The notes under the pieces are model-generated. The model did not search any database and was not told the origin of the DNA. It was given only the letters and a program-made list of their open reading frames with translations. This document shows positions 22,515 through 33,330 of a DNA stretch of 64,000 nt, piece by piece; positions within the stretch are counted from its first letter, which is position 1, and every line of letters starts with the position of its first letter. Source of the DNA: Eulemur rufifrons (lineage: Eukaryota; Chordata; Mammalia; Primates; Lemuridae). Made by a program: the position numbers and the translations under genes. The DNA lies in NCBI RefSeq assembly GCF_041146395.1, contig NC_091006.1, positions 8,066,001 through 8,130,000 of the forward strand, in the 5' to 3' direction.

Positions 22515-22696
22515 GCAAACAAAATTGTGGTCTTCAGCAGATACACGAGCATTGGTTTGATCAGAAATTTTGCAATCGGCCTTAGGATGACCATTGTGTG
22601 TTCTGGATCCATTCCATGCGGCGTTAATCGCTCTTGTAGGAATTTCATCATCTTGTCTGTCATAAAGTCAGCCAGTATATCCACGGCGCCATCCAT
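22478..22696 (-). CDS. Hypothetical 72-aa protein, fast-evolving duplicon ORF, copy 1
   Basis: Minus-strand frame of 72 codons beginning MDGAVDILADFMTDK and ending FAWSSLGMQGFQN before TAG. The ATG at 22696 has G at -3 and G at +4. The frame is open 10 further codons upstream without an ATG. The N-terminal third is charged and looks helical, the centre holds VILRPIAKFLIKP, and the C-terminal half is hydrophobic (about residues 46-63, LIKPMLVYLLKTTILFAWSS), so a membrane anchor is plausible. There is no cysteine and no signal peptide. Upstream lie AP-1 and CCAAT motifs and downstream AATAAA, which would suit a one-exon gene. No known family is recognised. Transcription is unproven and a non-coding origin remains possible. 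Confidence 0.4.
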   Translation of the reverse strand: MDGAVDILADFMTDKMMKFLQERLTPHGMDPEHTMVILRPIAKFLIKPMLVYLLKTTILFAWSSLGMQGFQN

Positions 22697-22822
22697 GACC
22701 TTGCTTGTTATAAAGGAAGTAAGCAAGGCCGTAGAAAACGTGATGAGTGTTCCGTTGGTTTCAGTCCAAGGTTAGGACTCTCTTCCTGGAGTCTTTCTGC
22801 TTCGAGAGTTCTCGAGTGAGAG

Positions 22823-22902
22823 TGACTCAAGTTAGTCGGGGGAAGTGGTCATGTCCACGGAGGATGTGACGTTCCCAGTGACGGGACCTAGTCCTGGCCA
22901 AT
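22823..22902 (-). promoter_or_regulatory. CCAAT / CRE-like / AP-1 cluster upstream of the small ORF, copy 1
   Basis: CCAAT on the plus strand at 22898-22902 (ATTGG on the minus), TGACGTT near 22867, and a perfect AP-1 site TGACTCA at 22823-22829. All lie 130-210 bp upstream of the minus-strand ATG at 22696. The cluster is kept in copies 2 and 3. It could equally serve the plus strand. There is no TATA box. Confidence 0.4.
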
Positions 22903-23119
22903 GAGCATGTGACACGGCAACCCCGGCCATTTTCAGTGCATCGTCACCAAGTTCCAACATGGTGGGCAGCCCTGCCGGCTGACGGTGCAATTGTCAGAAG
23001 TGGTGAGGAGCATTCGGAGCCTCACAAGGGGCTGGGGGAGCACAAGGAGGTCTCATTAAAGGGACAAGACTTCACCGGGACAAAGTACACAGGCCTGAAA
23101 AGGAGAGTTTTGTCATAAG

Positions 23120-25218
23120 CTTTTGTATATGAAGATGGAACAGGTTGATGTTTCTGTACCACTGTGGGTGACAGACTAAGCCTCACTGCCCAACATCCAG
23201 GGAGGCCTCCCTGTGAGCCGTGACGTTTCCTTTCTGTGGCAAAAAGGCTTTGCTTTCTAGGGCAGCAACATAGCCTGACAGGCTTATGAGCCTAGTGGCC
23301 CTGATCACCAACCTTGTTCTAAGGACACACAAGTAATGTGTAAGAAGGCCTTAAAAGAGCAGCGGTGTGGATGGGTGCCGTCTAGTGGTCACACCGATCC
23401 TGGCTGCTGTCAGACCCAGCACCCACCCTGGCTTTCTCCTCAAGGCAGACATTTGTGTCCTCACCTCCTGGCTTTTGATGTTTTCTTCACAAAGACAGTG
23501 TGTGTTTCCTACAGAGAGTCCAGACACACGACATGAGAACTGAGAGACGGCATCTCCCATCTGACTTGTCTTGCTTTTATGGCTACTCACGTTGGGTCTG
23601 TTCTGGGTCCTCTCAAGACCTGCCCACGAGGTGGGGTGTTGGAAGCAGAGGTGGGCAATCAGGTGTGTCCTGGGAGGATCGGACTGACTGGGGATGAGGA
23701 ATTTTAGAGCTTGAGTGGGGATTGAGGGTGTCAGATGTGATTTGGTTGTGAGAGGATGTAGTGTCACCATGGAACAGGGTTTTACAGGGGCAGTGGCTTT
23801 AGGGTGGAGCTGAGGACTCTGAGTGGGGTGGACCCACCTGTTAAGGGAAGAGCAGCTGAGCCGGTGCAGTGACATTGAGGGCGCCCTTCTTGCAACTTCA
23901 ATGGGTGTGAAGGGTGAGATGGGGCCATGAGGGAAGGAGAAGGCTCTTAAAGACATAGATTAGTGTCCTGACATGGGCTTCAGAGGAAACAGCAGATGTC
24001 CAGGCCCACATGGACCATGGGGAGGGTCACACAGGGACTGAGATAAGACAATCTGGTGAGGTCGGGAGGCTGGAGAGCCAGGAGGGATGGAGGATGGACA
24101 GGGTACCAGGGATGCAGAGGCTTGAGCCGGGGGTACTTTGTAATGAAAGCAGGGTGGAAGTCTAAGGTTAGGAGAGTGAAACTGGAACAGTTTCTGGGAC
24201 GGTGTCCTTGTGGACATCCTCCGGTGTCGGATCCTTTCAGCATCCCTTGGGAGCCCTAATGTAAAGTACAACTCTTTACCCCAAAACCTCTGCCAGGTGA
24301 GTGAACAAGTCAGCCAAATCTTCAGGGGATGGTGTGAACGTGAAGTGACAGAGCTCGTGACTCCAGGCTGAAGAATAGCGTCAGGGAAGATCGTGTGGGA
24401 GTGTCTGGTGACCTGGGCATTGAGGGCTGTGCTCCATTTGCTGTTTGTGGAGCCTCTCCTTTGCTGGCTGGTCACAGTAAACCCTCCACGAGTCTCCAGG
24501 TGAGAGCTGCGTAACAGGAATCAGAGCAGAGTGCCAGATGCAGTGACAGTCTCGGCTGCCTGTACGTGTCTCATCCAGGATGCACCACTACTGTTTTAGG
24601 ATGGTTGCTTCTCTCCTCACTTGACTTTATGAGTTGGTGGGTCCGATAGAACCGAGATCATGATAAGAAGCTCTGGCTACTTGGGCACTTTATGTCCCAT
24701 GTTGAGATTGTCTGTCTCTGGGAAGGCTTAGAGCTTCTCAGGAGCTCTTTTCTGTTGCCCCAGAAGGTGTGGCCTTACTCTGGAATCCAGAGGGTCTGCG
24801 TCCTACTGCTTTCTTGGGTCATTCCAGAGGCTCCACACAACATCTGTCCTCCTTCTAAAATTGGAGGCCAAAATCTTTCACCGATGGAGCACATGTGTGA
24901 CTGGCCACACATGGATGTGGCCCTGCGGACTGTAGAAATCTCACACTTTGCTGTAAATTCTGTTAATGAAGCTCATCCTGTCATCGATGTCATCTTCATC
25001 ATTGGATGTCTCTGTTGTCCCTTATGCCACTGTCATCCATGATCAGTGTTTGCAGGCATTGAATTCCCTTCTTCTGAGCACTGTGTCCTGGTAAGGCCCT
25101 TAGAACACTTGCCATTTCTTGATCTTCAGGTCTGTTTATCATGCTATTCTCAATGCAGTGTAGCAACAAGTTGTTCTGCAAAATGTTTAGATGGGTCTGG
25201 CCCTTTCAGAAATCACTG
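23120..25218. other. Unclassified duplicon sequence, copy 1
   Basis: Two long minus-strand open stretches (23351-23956 and 23960-24475) exist, but their frames are broken by an indel in copy 3 and they lack family features. A splice-site search by eye gave no convincing gene. Confidence 0.45.
23374..23388 (-). promoter_or_regulatory. Degraded CTCF-like motif, copy 1
   Basis: The minus strand reads CCACTAGACGGCACC, one mismatch from the CTCF core. The paralogous site at 54439 is a full match. Confidence 0.35.
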
Positions 25219-25375
25219 GGCTGGACTGGGTGGCTCATACCTCTAATCCCAACACTTTGAGAAGTGGGGAGAGGAGATTGGCTTGAGACCATAAGCTGGG
25301 GACCACCCTGAGCAATATAATAAGAAACTGTCTCTAAAGATATTGAAATTAAACTCCATCCTGGAGAGTGTGCGT
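25219..25375 (+). repeat. Remnant of old Alu, internally deleted, copy 1
   Basis: Starts 'ggctggactgggtggctcat' as the Alu at 11421 does, keeps the left monomer and jumps from 'gtctctaaagatattgaa' to 'actccatcctggagag'. The same deletion is in copy 2 at 40745. Confidence 0.7.
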
Positions 25376-26030
25376 TTTACAAAGACACCAGTCTGACTCT
25401 GCACAGCCAACACACACAGGGGTTGCAGCCTGTGGGGACATGTGTGGACCTGGTGAAGGTAGTGTAAGATGGGCAAGGGTCTGTGGTCCTCAAGGACATA
25501 GAGGGTGGAACATGCAGGGACAAACCTGCAGAGGTGCAGAGACCCGAAGATGAGGAGAGTGGGCTTCAAACACAGATAACACAGAAAGAGTTCCCAGGGC
25601 AGCATCCTAAGTTTGCTAAGGAGGATGGACGATAAAATATACAGTTGCTCTGAATCCCCATCCTGCACTCTGTTTGCTCTCAACCCTGGGAAGGCGCTTC
25701 TCACCACTCTCACCTCACAGTCACAACATGAGCACGGAGCAGGACAGTGTTTATGAGCCATCAGATTTGGGGATCCTGAAAGGGCACGAAGTAGCTGGAC
25801 TCCTCCCCTGCCTCTGTCCTGATATTCCCTTGATGTAACTCTCTGTCAATGCCATGGGGAGCTCTCCTTCCATGCTGCATCTCTCCTCGTCTGCTACTTC
25901 CTACCTGTGTCACCATCAGGGCACTAATGCTGTGTAGTGTCTGCAGAAATGGCAAATTTCCCTTACACACAGTAGTGACTCCATAGGGATTCCAGGGCTT
26001 TATACCAATGAGTTGGTGGTGAGACAAGAT
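25376..26030. other. Unclassified duplicon sequence, copy 1
   Basis: No gene or recognised repeat. It is nearly identical in copy 2 at 40903-41557. Confidence 0.4.
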
Positions 26031-27400
26031 TGGCCATCATCCCTTTCATCGGTGCATTTTATTTTATTTTGCTGTGTATGTAGTGCATAAAAAGGATGAA
26101 TCAGTTCTAATTTACAACATCTAGTCTTCTTGCCAGTGCATGACAAAAGTAGAGTTAGTAAGCTAGTTTATGGAGTAGACTTTGTGCTAAAATTCATAGG
26201 AAAGACTCTTCTTACAAATGCTTATGGAAGTGAAATTGTGACAATCCCTCTAAGCATTACAGATCTTAAACCTGTCCACTGGGTTGACAGAGGTGGGAAG
26301 GGAAAAGGTTCTTGGCCAAATGTTCATGTTAATAAGACACTTAGAAATCAAAGCTTTTGTTATGAGTGTGTGCCATTTATTCAATGCTACTTTGTGTAGT
26401 GGAAAAAAATCCTAAGTCCTTTTAAAAACATCTCATCTTTCTAAATGTTTAAAAATGCACAAGGTATGTTAAGAGGAGAGGGCAAAGTATCACCGTTTAA
26501 GTGCTTTTTGTTATTTTGTAGGAGTAGTTGAATTTGGGTAAAGGAATTGTTGAACTCAATGTCTTGGAGAGTATGCTGACTGTTCACTGGGTGTTAGGGA
26601 GAATGGGGAGAAGGAAAGAAGTATGCAAAGAAGGGTTCTGTTGCCATGAGTTACGTTAGTATGTATGGTCGAATCATTGTATATGTGCATTTTAATTAAT
26701 ACTGCTGTGTACTAAAGGATAAACAAGTCCTAATGCTCAAAGTCTGTTAGTAGTAGAGGTAGTAAAATAGTATCTTTATAAATATCTGTTAGTTTTTAGA
26801 AAGGACTCTCTTCTGGGGTGACCTTTGTTAATCTAACTTTGGGAGCTAGACGTATTCCTGTACTTAGTCACTGGGTTGGGTCAAGAGGCAGAGGGGAAGA
26901 GTAAGGAAAGGTCTCTATGCTAGTATCATCATATGGAGAAGATGGTTTTAGATTATAACCCTAGGTCTGTATGTGCATTTTTAGTAACCCGTATCAGTGT
27001 TTATTGTGGACAAAGTCCAGTATTTAGGAACATCTAAACTTTGGAGATATCCTGAGTTGGCAGTGTATGATAAAACATATAGCTAGCAAATCAGCCATTT
27101 TGTGAGCATCATTGTGTCATAACTGATAGAAAGGATGTATCTTGAACACGGAGTTGTGAAACCAACTCTGAGCAGTGTATATGAAGACTTGTTCATTAGG
27201 TTGTCAGCAGGGGGCAGAAGAAAGTATGGAAGGAAAGATGTCTGCAAATGTGTTCATATTTAAACCTGATGGTAGCCATTGATGTATGAGCATCTCTTTT
27301 AGCTGTAGTATAAGAATATATTAAATAACTCAATGTATTTTAATGCCATATATCTGATAATTAATTCTTGTAGAAACATCAGACTTTGTGTACTCTATTG
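26031..27400. repeat. ~310-bp tandem array, copy 1
   Basis: Anchors at 26118, 26429, about 26735, 27031 and 27376 give periods of 311, 306, 296 and 345 bp. Each unit has a 'catcta' core, a 'aaaggactct'-like block, a purine-rich 'gggaagaggaaagaag'-like block and a 'gtgtgcatttta' block. Units are strongly diverged, so the array is old. Confidence 0.75.
27204..27218 (+). promoter_or_regulatory. CTCF-like motif in tandem array, copy 1
   Basis: TCAGCAGGGGGCAGA contains the strong CAGCAGGGGGCAG core with mismatches only at the two ends. Identical at 42729 in copy 2. Confidence 0.4.
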
Positions 27401-27614
27401 CTTTATGCTTAACTATAAACTGGGCATTAAGGGAATGCAGTATTTCAGTGAGAACCCTGCCATGACTTTTATGTAGCGGTCTGTTGCCATTTTTCTCTTC
27501 TATGAAATTTTTGTTCCTCAAAAGGCAGGTGTACATTTTTTCCTAACATATTGAGCCAGGGTAGTGTGTGGTTAGTTATCAAAATACTCATGTAGCTTTC
27601 AGAATGTGGATTGG

Positions 27615-27950
27615 GGCCGGGCGTGGTGGCTCACGCCTGTAATCTTAGCTCTCTGGGAGGCCGAGGCGGGTGGATTGCTCAAGGTCAGGAGTTCGAGACC
27701 AGCCTGAGCAAGAGTGAGACCCCGTCTCTACTAAAAATAGAAAGAAATTATATGGACAACTAAAAATATATATAGAAAAAATTAGCCGGGCATGGTGGTG
27801 CATGCCTGTAGTCCTAGCTACTTGCGAGGCTGAGGCAGGAGGATCGCTTAAGCCCAGGAGTTTGAGGTTGCTGTGAGCTAGGCGGACACCATGGCACTCA
27901 CTCTAGCCCGGGCAACAGAGCGAGACTCTGTCTAAAAAAAAAAAAAAAAA
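27615..27950 (+). repeat. Young lemur Alu present only in copy 1
   Basis: Starts 'ggccgggcgtggtggctcac' and ends in a clean A tail. The 14-base duplication AGAATGTGGATTGG flanks it at 27601-27614 and 27951-27964, while copy 2 has the empty site at 43126-43139. Confidence 0.97.
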
Positions 27951-29905
27951 AGAATGTGGATTGGTAAAAGATTCATGATGTGTGAAGCATCATACATACT
28001 GTACAAACTCAATCCCATAAATTTGGATGTTGTGTATTTATATGCAGGACATAGAAAAACACATCAAACTGTAAACTTCTTCTGATTGTGGAGGACTTTG
28101 CTCTTTGCTTCTTGTGTTTTTCAGTTTCCTATAATGCACATATTAACTTTTGAAAAAATTAAGGTTACTAAAAAACTTAGGAAGAACAGAACCCAAATAT
28201 ACACTATCCCCAAGAAAACTCATTTAACTTGTAAAGATTCTCAGAGACTCAAGGTAAAGGTGTGGCAAAAATATTGCACACAAATGGAAACGAAAAGTGA
28301 GCAGCAGTAGGTGTTCTTATATCAAATAAACTAGACTTTAAATCCAGAACTGAAAATAAAAAAGATGATCGTTATTTAATGATAAAGGCATTCATTCAAC
28401 AAGAAGATATAACAATGCTAAATATAGATGCACCAAATACAAAACCTCCCCAGATTTTTAAAAATAATAGTGTTAGATTTAAGGAAAGAAACAAAAACAT
28501 CATAACAGGCAGAGACTTCAACATTCCACTAATGGAACTAGACAGATCAATGAGGCAGACAATCAACAGAGGAACACTGGACTTCAATGGAACTCTAGAA
28601 CAAATGGACCTAAGAAACATTTAAAGAACATTCTACAACAAATCAGCACATGAAAGAATTTCCAAGATAGGTCATATGTTAGGCCATAAAACAAGGCTCA
28701 GCAAATTTAATAAAAATTGAAATCATACTGTATGTCTTCTCAGACCACAGTGGTAAAAGCTAGAAATCTAATCCAAGAGGAACTCTCAAAAGTACCCAAA
28801 TACTGGGAAAATAAACAGCCAACTTCTGAGCAATCCCTGGATCAATGATAAAATGAAGATGGCTATAAATTTTTTTTAATCGAATAACAAATATTACATA
28901 AGCTATCAAAGTCTCTGAGATGCAGAAAAAGCAGAAGAGGGAATTCCATAGCACCAAATACCTACATCAAAAAGACAGAAAGATCACAAATTACTAACCT
29001 AATGTCACACCTCAAAGACTTAGTAAAAGAAGAACAAACCAAACCGAAATCTAGCAGAAAAAAATAAATTTAAAATACATGAGCTGTACTAAATGAAATA
29101 GAAACAAGCAAAAAACCCCTACAATGCAGAGGTTTGATGAAACAAAAGTCGATTGACTACTTGCTAAATTAACTGGAATAGAAGAGAAAGAATTCAGTAA
29201 GTTCAGTCACAAATGAAAAAAGGGACATTAGAATCAATACTATAAAAGTACAAAACATCTTCTGAGACTACTATGTAAAGCTCTACACACATAAACTAGA
29301 AAATCTAGAGGAAATGGACAAATTTCTGGAAACACAGAGCCTCCCAAGCTTGAGTCAGGAAGAAATGGGAATCCACAGGGGATCAGTAATGAGTAGCAAG
29401 CTTGAAACAAATACAAAATCTCTTCCACCCCCCCACCCACCAAAAAAAAAAAAAAAAAAAAAAGAAAGAAAGAAAGAAAGAAAATCCTGGGACCAGATGG
29501 ATTTTCACCTCCATTCTCCCAGACCTACAAAGAACTGGTACCTATCCTACTGAAACTGTTCCATAATATTGAAAAGGAGGGAATCCTCCTTACCTCCTAC
29601 TACAAAGCCAGTATCACCCTCATTCCAGCCAGGATAGGGCACACACAAAAAAGAAAACTACAAGCTAATATCCCTAATGAATCTAGATGCAAAAATGCTT
29701 AAGAAAATACTAGCAAATGAAATCAAACAGCACAACAAAAGGAAAATTCGCAAGTATAAGTGGGTTTCATGCCCGGGATGCAAGGATGGTTCAACATAGA
29801 GAAATCAATAAATGTGATTTGGCACATAAACAGACTTAAAAACAAAAATTATATGATCATTTCAATAGATGCAGAAAAAGCAATCAATAACATCCAACAC
29901 ATATA

Positions 29906-30238
29906 TTTTTTTTTTTTTTTTGAGACAGAGTCTCGCTCTGTTGCCTGGGCTAGAGTGCCATGGCATCAGCCTAGCTCACAGCAACCTCAAACTCCTGGGC
30001 TTAAGCAATCCTCCTGCCTCAGCCTCCTGAGTAGCTGGGACTACAGGCATGTGACACCATAACCGACTAATTTTTTGTATATATATTTTTTAGTTGGCCA
30101 GATAATTTCTTTCTATTTTTAGTAGAGATAGGGTCTCGCTCTTGCTCAGGCCGGTCTCGAACTCCTGACCTCGAGCAATCCACCCACCTCGGCCTCCCAG
30201 AGTGCTAGGATTACAGGTGTGAGCCACCGCGCCCGGCC
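29906..30238 (-). repeat. Lemur-type Alu, reverse, in L1, copy 1
   Basis: Poly-T head to 'gagccaccgcgcccggcc'. The same insertion is in copy 2 at 45078, so it predates the copy 1/2 duplication. The L1 of copy 4 has no Alu here. Confidence 0.95.
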
Positions 30239-30317
30239 TCCAGCACATCTTCATGATGAAAACCCTTAACAAACTAAGCATACAAGGAACATACCTCAAA
30301 ATAATGAAAGCCATTTA

Positions 30318-30586
30318 AGCCCTGACTCAAGCTATGTATCAAAAAGATCTGCTCTTCCTTAATATTTTGAAATAAAATATGTTAACAGAATTATAAAATA
30401 CCATAGGTTGGAAAGATTAATTCAGAAACAATTTAATGATCAAAAAAGTTTTAATTAACAGGATATAAAGTAAGCAACCATGTACTTCTTTTGTTTTCTA
30501 AAAACTCAAATAATACCAAGATTCATAATCTGTTTTAAATTCAATATTATTCCAATAAAAGTATTTTAAACTAATTGAACCAATAA
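30318..30586. mobile_element. Unassigned ~270-280-bp insert within L1, copy 1
   Basis: L1 text 'aaagccattta' breaks into AT-rich non-L1 sequence and resumes as 'aaagccatata', an 11-base near-perfect duplication. The insert ends 'attccaataaaagtatttta'. It is shared with copies 2 (about 45492-45762) and 4 (about 60845-61110). I do not recognise the family. Confidence 0.5.
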
Positions 30587-30935
30587 AAAAGCCATATATG
30601 ACAAACCCACAGCCAACATCACACTGAATGGGGCAAAGTTGATGGCATTCCCTTTAAGAACTGGGAAAAGACAAGGATGCCCACTGTCACCACTACCACT
30701 CAACACAGTACTGCAAGTCCTCGCCAGTGCATTCAGGCAAGAGAGAGAAATAAAGGGCTTTCAAATGAGAAAAGAGGAGGTCAAACTATTCCTGTTTGCT
30801 GATGATGTGATCTTGTATCTAGAAAAATCCTAAAGACTACTTCAAGGCATTTCTGGAATTGATGAATAAGTTCAGTAAACTCTCAGGCTACAAAATTAAT
30901 GTCCTCAAATCAGCAGCATTCCTATGCACCAATAA

Positions 30936-31735
30936 GAGCCATGTTGACTTCATTCTCCTGGTGACCTGGAGCCAGACGACTGGATGCCCCTTCAACCGCC
31001 TGTGAGCCGGGCCCCTGTTTCCACGGGGCGTGCGCCAGGGCCCCAGATGCCGCCAGCCGCCCCATGCCCTGAGCCCTGGCGGTTCCTTTCCCTGGCGGGT
31101 CCCTCACTGTCCTAAGCTGTGCCCCCCCACCCTGCACTTGGAGCCACTATGACGTCAACCGGCAGCTACCTTCGGGTCCCCGCAGGCTGTGGAGCTGGCC
31201 GTCCCGCAGCCACATGGACACAGCTGGCAAACCTTCTTGTCTCTGGGCTCACAGCCTGCGGACCCCGCCCCGACGCCCCGCCCCTTCCAGAGAGCCACAG
31301 AAGCCCCCAGGAGTGTGGAGTACGACGCCACTGCCGCCACCGCCTCGGAGGAGGCCCACCAACGGCCGACCCCGCCGCCTCACTGGCCGCTGGCATCGCG
31401 TCGCCCCCCGCAAGGACCACTGGAGCCCCACAAGTCTGAGGGTAGGTCCTGAGTCTGCGACCACCACTCGCCAGCTACGTCCCTCATGGGTCCGAGGCGG
31501 CGTGGATCCGAGGTTTTGCGGCCACGAGCACCACGGCCTGTGTGGCTCCCGAGAAGGCATGAGGTTTCTGCCTAGCCCCTTCACTCGGTGACCCTCGGCC
31601 CCAGGTTATCGTTCCCCTGATGCCTCTGCCTTTGTTCACTTGTGACCTAAGCGGCTGTGGCTGCAGAGAGCATCGTGGGCATTTTCCTCTGTGGTCGGCC
31701 TTCCCAATAAAACGGTGTTTGCAAGGTGAAAAAAG
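30936..31735 (+). pseudogene. GC-rich retropseudogene in L1, copy 1
   Basis: About 800 bp of GC- and CpG-rich sequence interrupts AT-rich L1. It ends with AATAAA at 31706-31711, then 'acggtgtttgcaaggtg' and a short A-rich tail. Absence of obvious introns, a poly(A) signal and the tail suggest a processed cDNA. All three plus frames are open for more than 80 codons because of composition, and the source gene is not recognised. Copy 2 has it at 46111-46912. The copy 4 L1 shows the empty site near 61790. Confidence 0.6.
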
Positions 31736-33167
31736 AAATATTCAGATCAAATCAAGAACTGAATACAATTCATGATAGGCTAAAAACTGAAACACCTCGG
31801 AATATACTTAACCAAGGAGGTAAAAGATCTCTACAAGGGGAAGTATATATATGATGAGAGAAATCATAGATGACACAAAGAAATGGAAAATGAATTCCAT
31901 GCTCCTGTGTCAGAAGAGTCAATATCGTCATAATCCCCAAAGTGATTTACAGATTCAGTGCAATTCCCAGCCAAATCTTGATGTCATTTTTCTGAGAATT
32001 AGTAAAAACCATCCAAAATTTGATATGAAATCACGATAGAGTCTGAAAACACAAAGCAATCCTAGGGAAAAAAAATCTCCAAAGGCATCACATTACCTGA
32101 CTTCAAATTATAGTACAAGGGGGTAGTAACGAAAACAACACGACACTGGCGTAAAAGTAGACACACAGGTCAATGGCACAGGAGATGGAACCCAGGAATA
32201 AAACTATGCACCTACAACTATCTGATTTGTGAAGCTGCACAGGCGGAAAGGGTGCCCCATTCAATAAATGGGGCTGGGAAAACTGGAGAGATTTATGGAG
32301 AAGGAAACTGGATCCTTATCTCTCACCATCTACAAAAATTAACTCAAGATGGATTAAAGACTTAAATGTCAGACCTGAAACCATAAAAGTTATAGAAGGA
32401 AACATGGGAAAAACACTTCTAGATAGCGGCATTTATGAAATAGTGGAATATGGATAGTGGCATAGTGGAATTTATGACTGAGATCCTAGAAGCAAATAGA
32501 GCAACAAGAAAAATAAATTGGACTTACTTAAACTAAATGTTTCTGCACAGCAAAGGAAATAATCAACCAAATAGACAAACTACAAAATGGGGGGAAATAT
32601 TTGCAAACTACACATCCAACAAGGGAGTAATATCCAGAATCCACAAGGAATTCAAACAAATCAACAAGGAAAAAATAAAACAAGCCCATTTCAAAGGAGA
32701 AAAAGACATGAAGGGACTTTTATGAAAAGAAGGTACACAAATGGCTGAGAAACCTATGAAAACATGCTCAACCACACTTATCATTGGGTTAATGCAAATT
32801 AAAACCACCATGAGATACCCATTACGCCCAATCAGGATGGCTATTATCCAAGAGTCAAGAAAGAATAGATGGTGCACAGGTGAGGTGAAAAAGGAACGCT
32901 TGTATGCTGGTGGTGGGGATGTAAACTAGCACAACCGCTAACAGTATGGAAAACGGTATGGAGGTTCTTCCAAGAACTAAAAGTAGACTTACCATGCATG
33001 CAATCCAGCAATCCCACTACCGTGTATCTGCCCAAAGGAAAACAAGTCATTATAACAAAATGATACCTGCACTTGAATGTTTAATGCAGCAGAATTCACA
33101 ATTACAAAGAAATGGCATCAATCTAACTGCCCATCAACTGAGGCGTTATACATCAAGAAACTGTATC

Positions 33168-33172
<5 letters not shown>

Positions 33173-33198
<26 letters not shown>
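33173..33198. repeat. (CA)n microsatellite near the L1 3' end, copy 1
   Basis: Uninterrupted ACACAC run. Paralogue at about 48348-48374. Confidence 0.95.
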
Positions 33199-33204
<6 letters not shown>

Positions 33205-33330
33205 ATGTACATACATACACCATGGAGTACTATTCAGCCATGAAAAGGAATGAAATAATTCTTTTGCAGCAACTCGTATTGAACTGGAGGCCATTTTTCT
33301 AACAAAAATATCTCAGGAACTGTAGAACAC

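Larger units (their letters stand above)
28190..33330 (+). repeat. L1 ORF2 region, forward, with three insertions, copy 1
   Basis: Broken ORF2 peptides appear in order. Endonuclease: TKPPQIFKNN, IITGRDFNIPLMELDRSMRQ. Reverse transcriptase: [52 protein letters not shown], and the catalytic [11 protein letters not shown] near 30800. C-terminal: MEYYSAMKRNEI near 33230. Stops and shifts are frequent. The element is interrupted by an Alu (29906), an unassigned ~280-bp insert (30318) and a retropseudogene (30936). Confidence 0.93.

Noticed and set aside
22527..22775. 82-codon plus-strand frame antisense to the small ORF
   Set aside because: The paralogous stretch in copy 2 has an in-frame stop (tag near 38200), whereas the minus-strand frame is open in all three copies.
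23351..24475. Two adjacent long minus-strand open frames (201 and 171 codons), repeated in copy 2
   Set aside because: They are nearly identical in copies 1 and 2 simply because those copies are recent. In copy 3 indels around 55.15 kb break the second frame and the first is shortened. No domain, signal peptide or conserved motif is visible.
31119..31591. Open frames of 84-125 codons on both strands in the GC-rich insert
   Set aside because: Three plus-strand frames and two minus-strand frames are open together, as expected from GC-rich composition in a retropseudogene.
33100..33210. Direct repeats resembling a CRISPR array
   Set aside because: These are microsatellite and L1 sequences in a vertebrate genome; there is no repeat-spacer structure.
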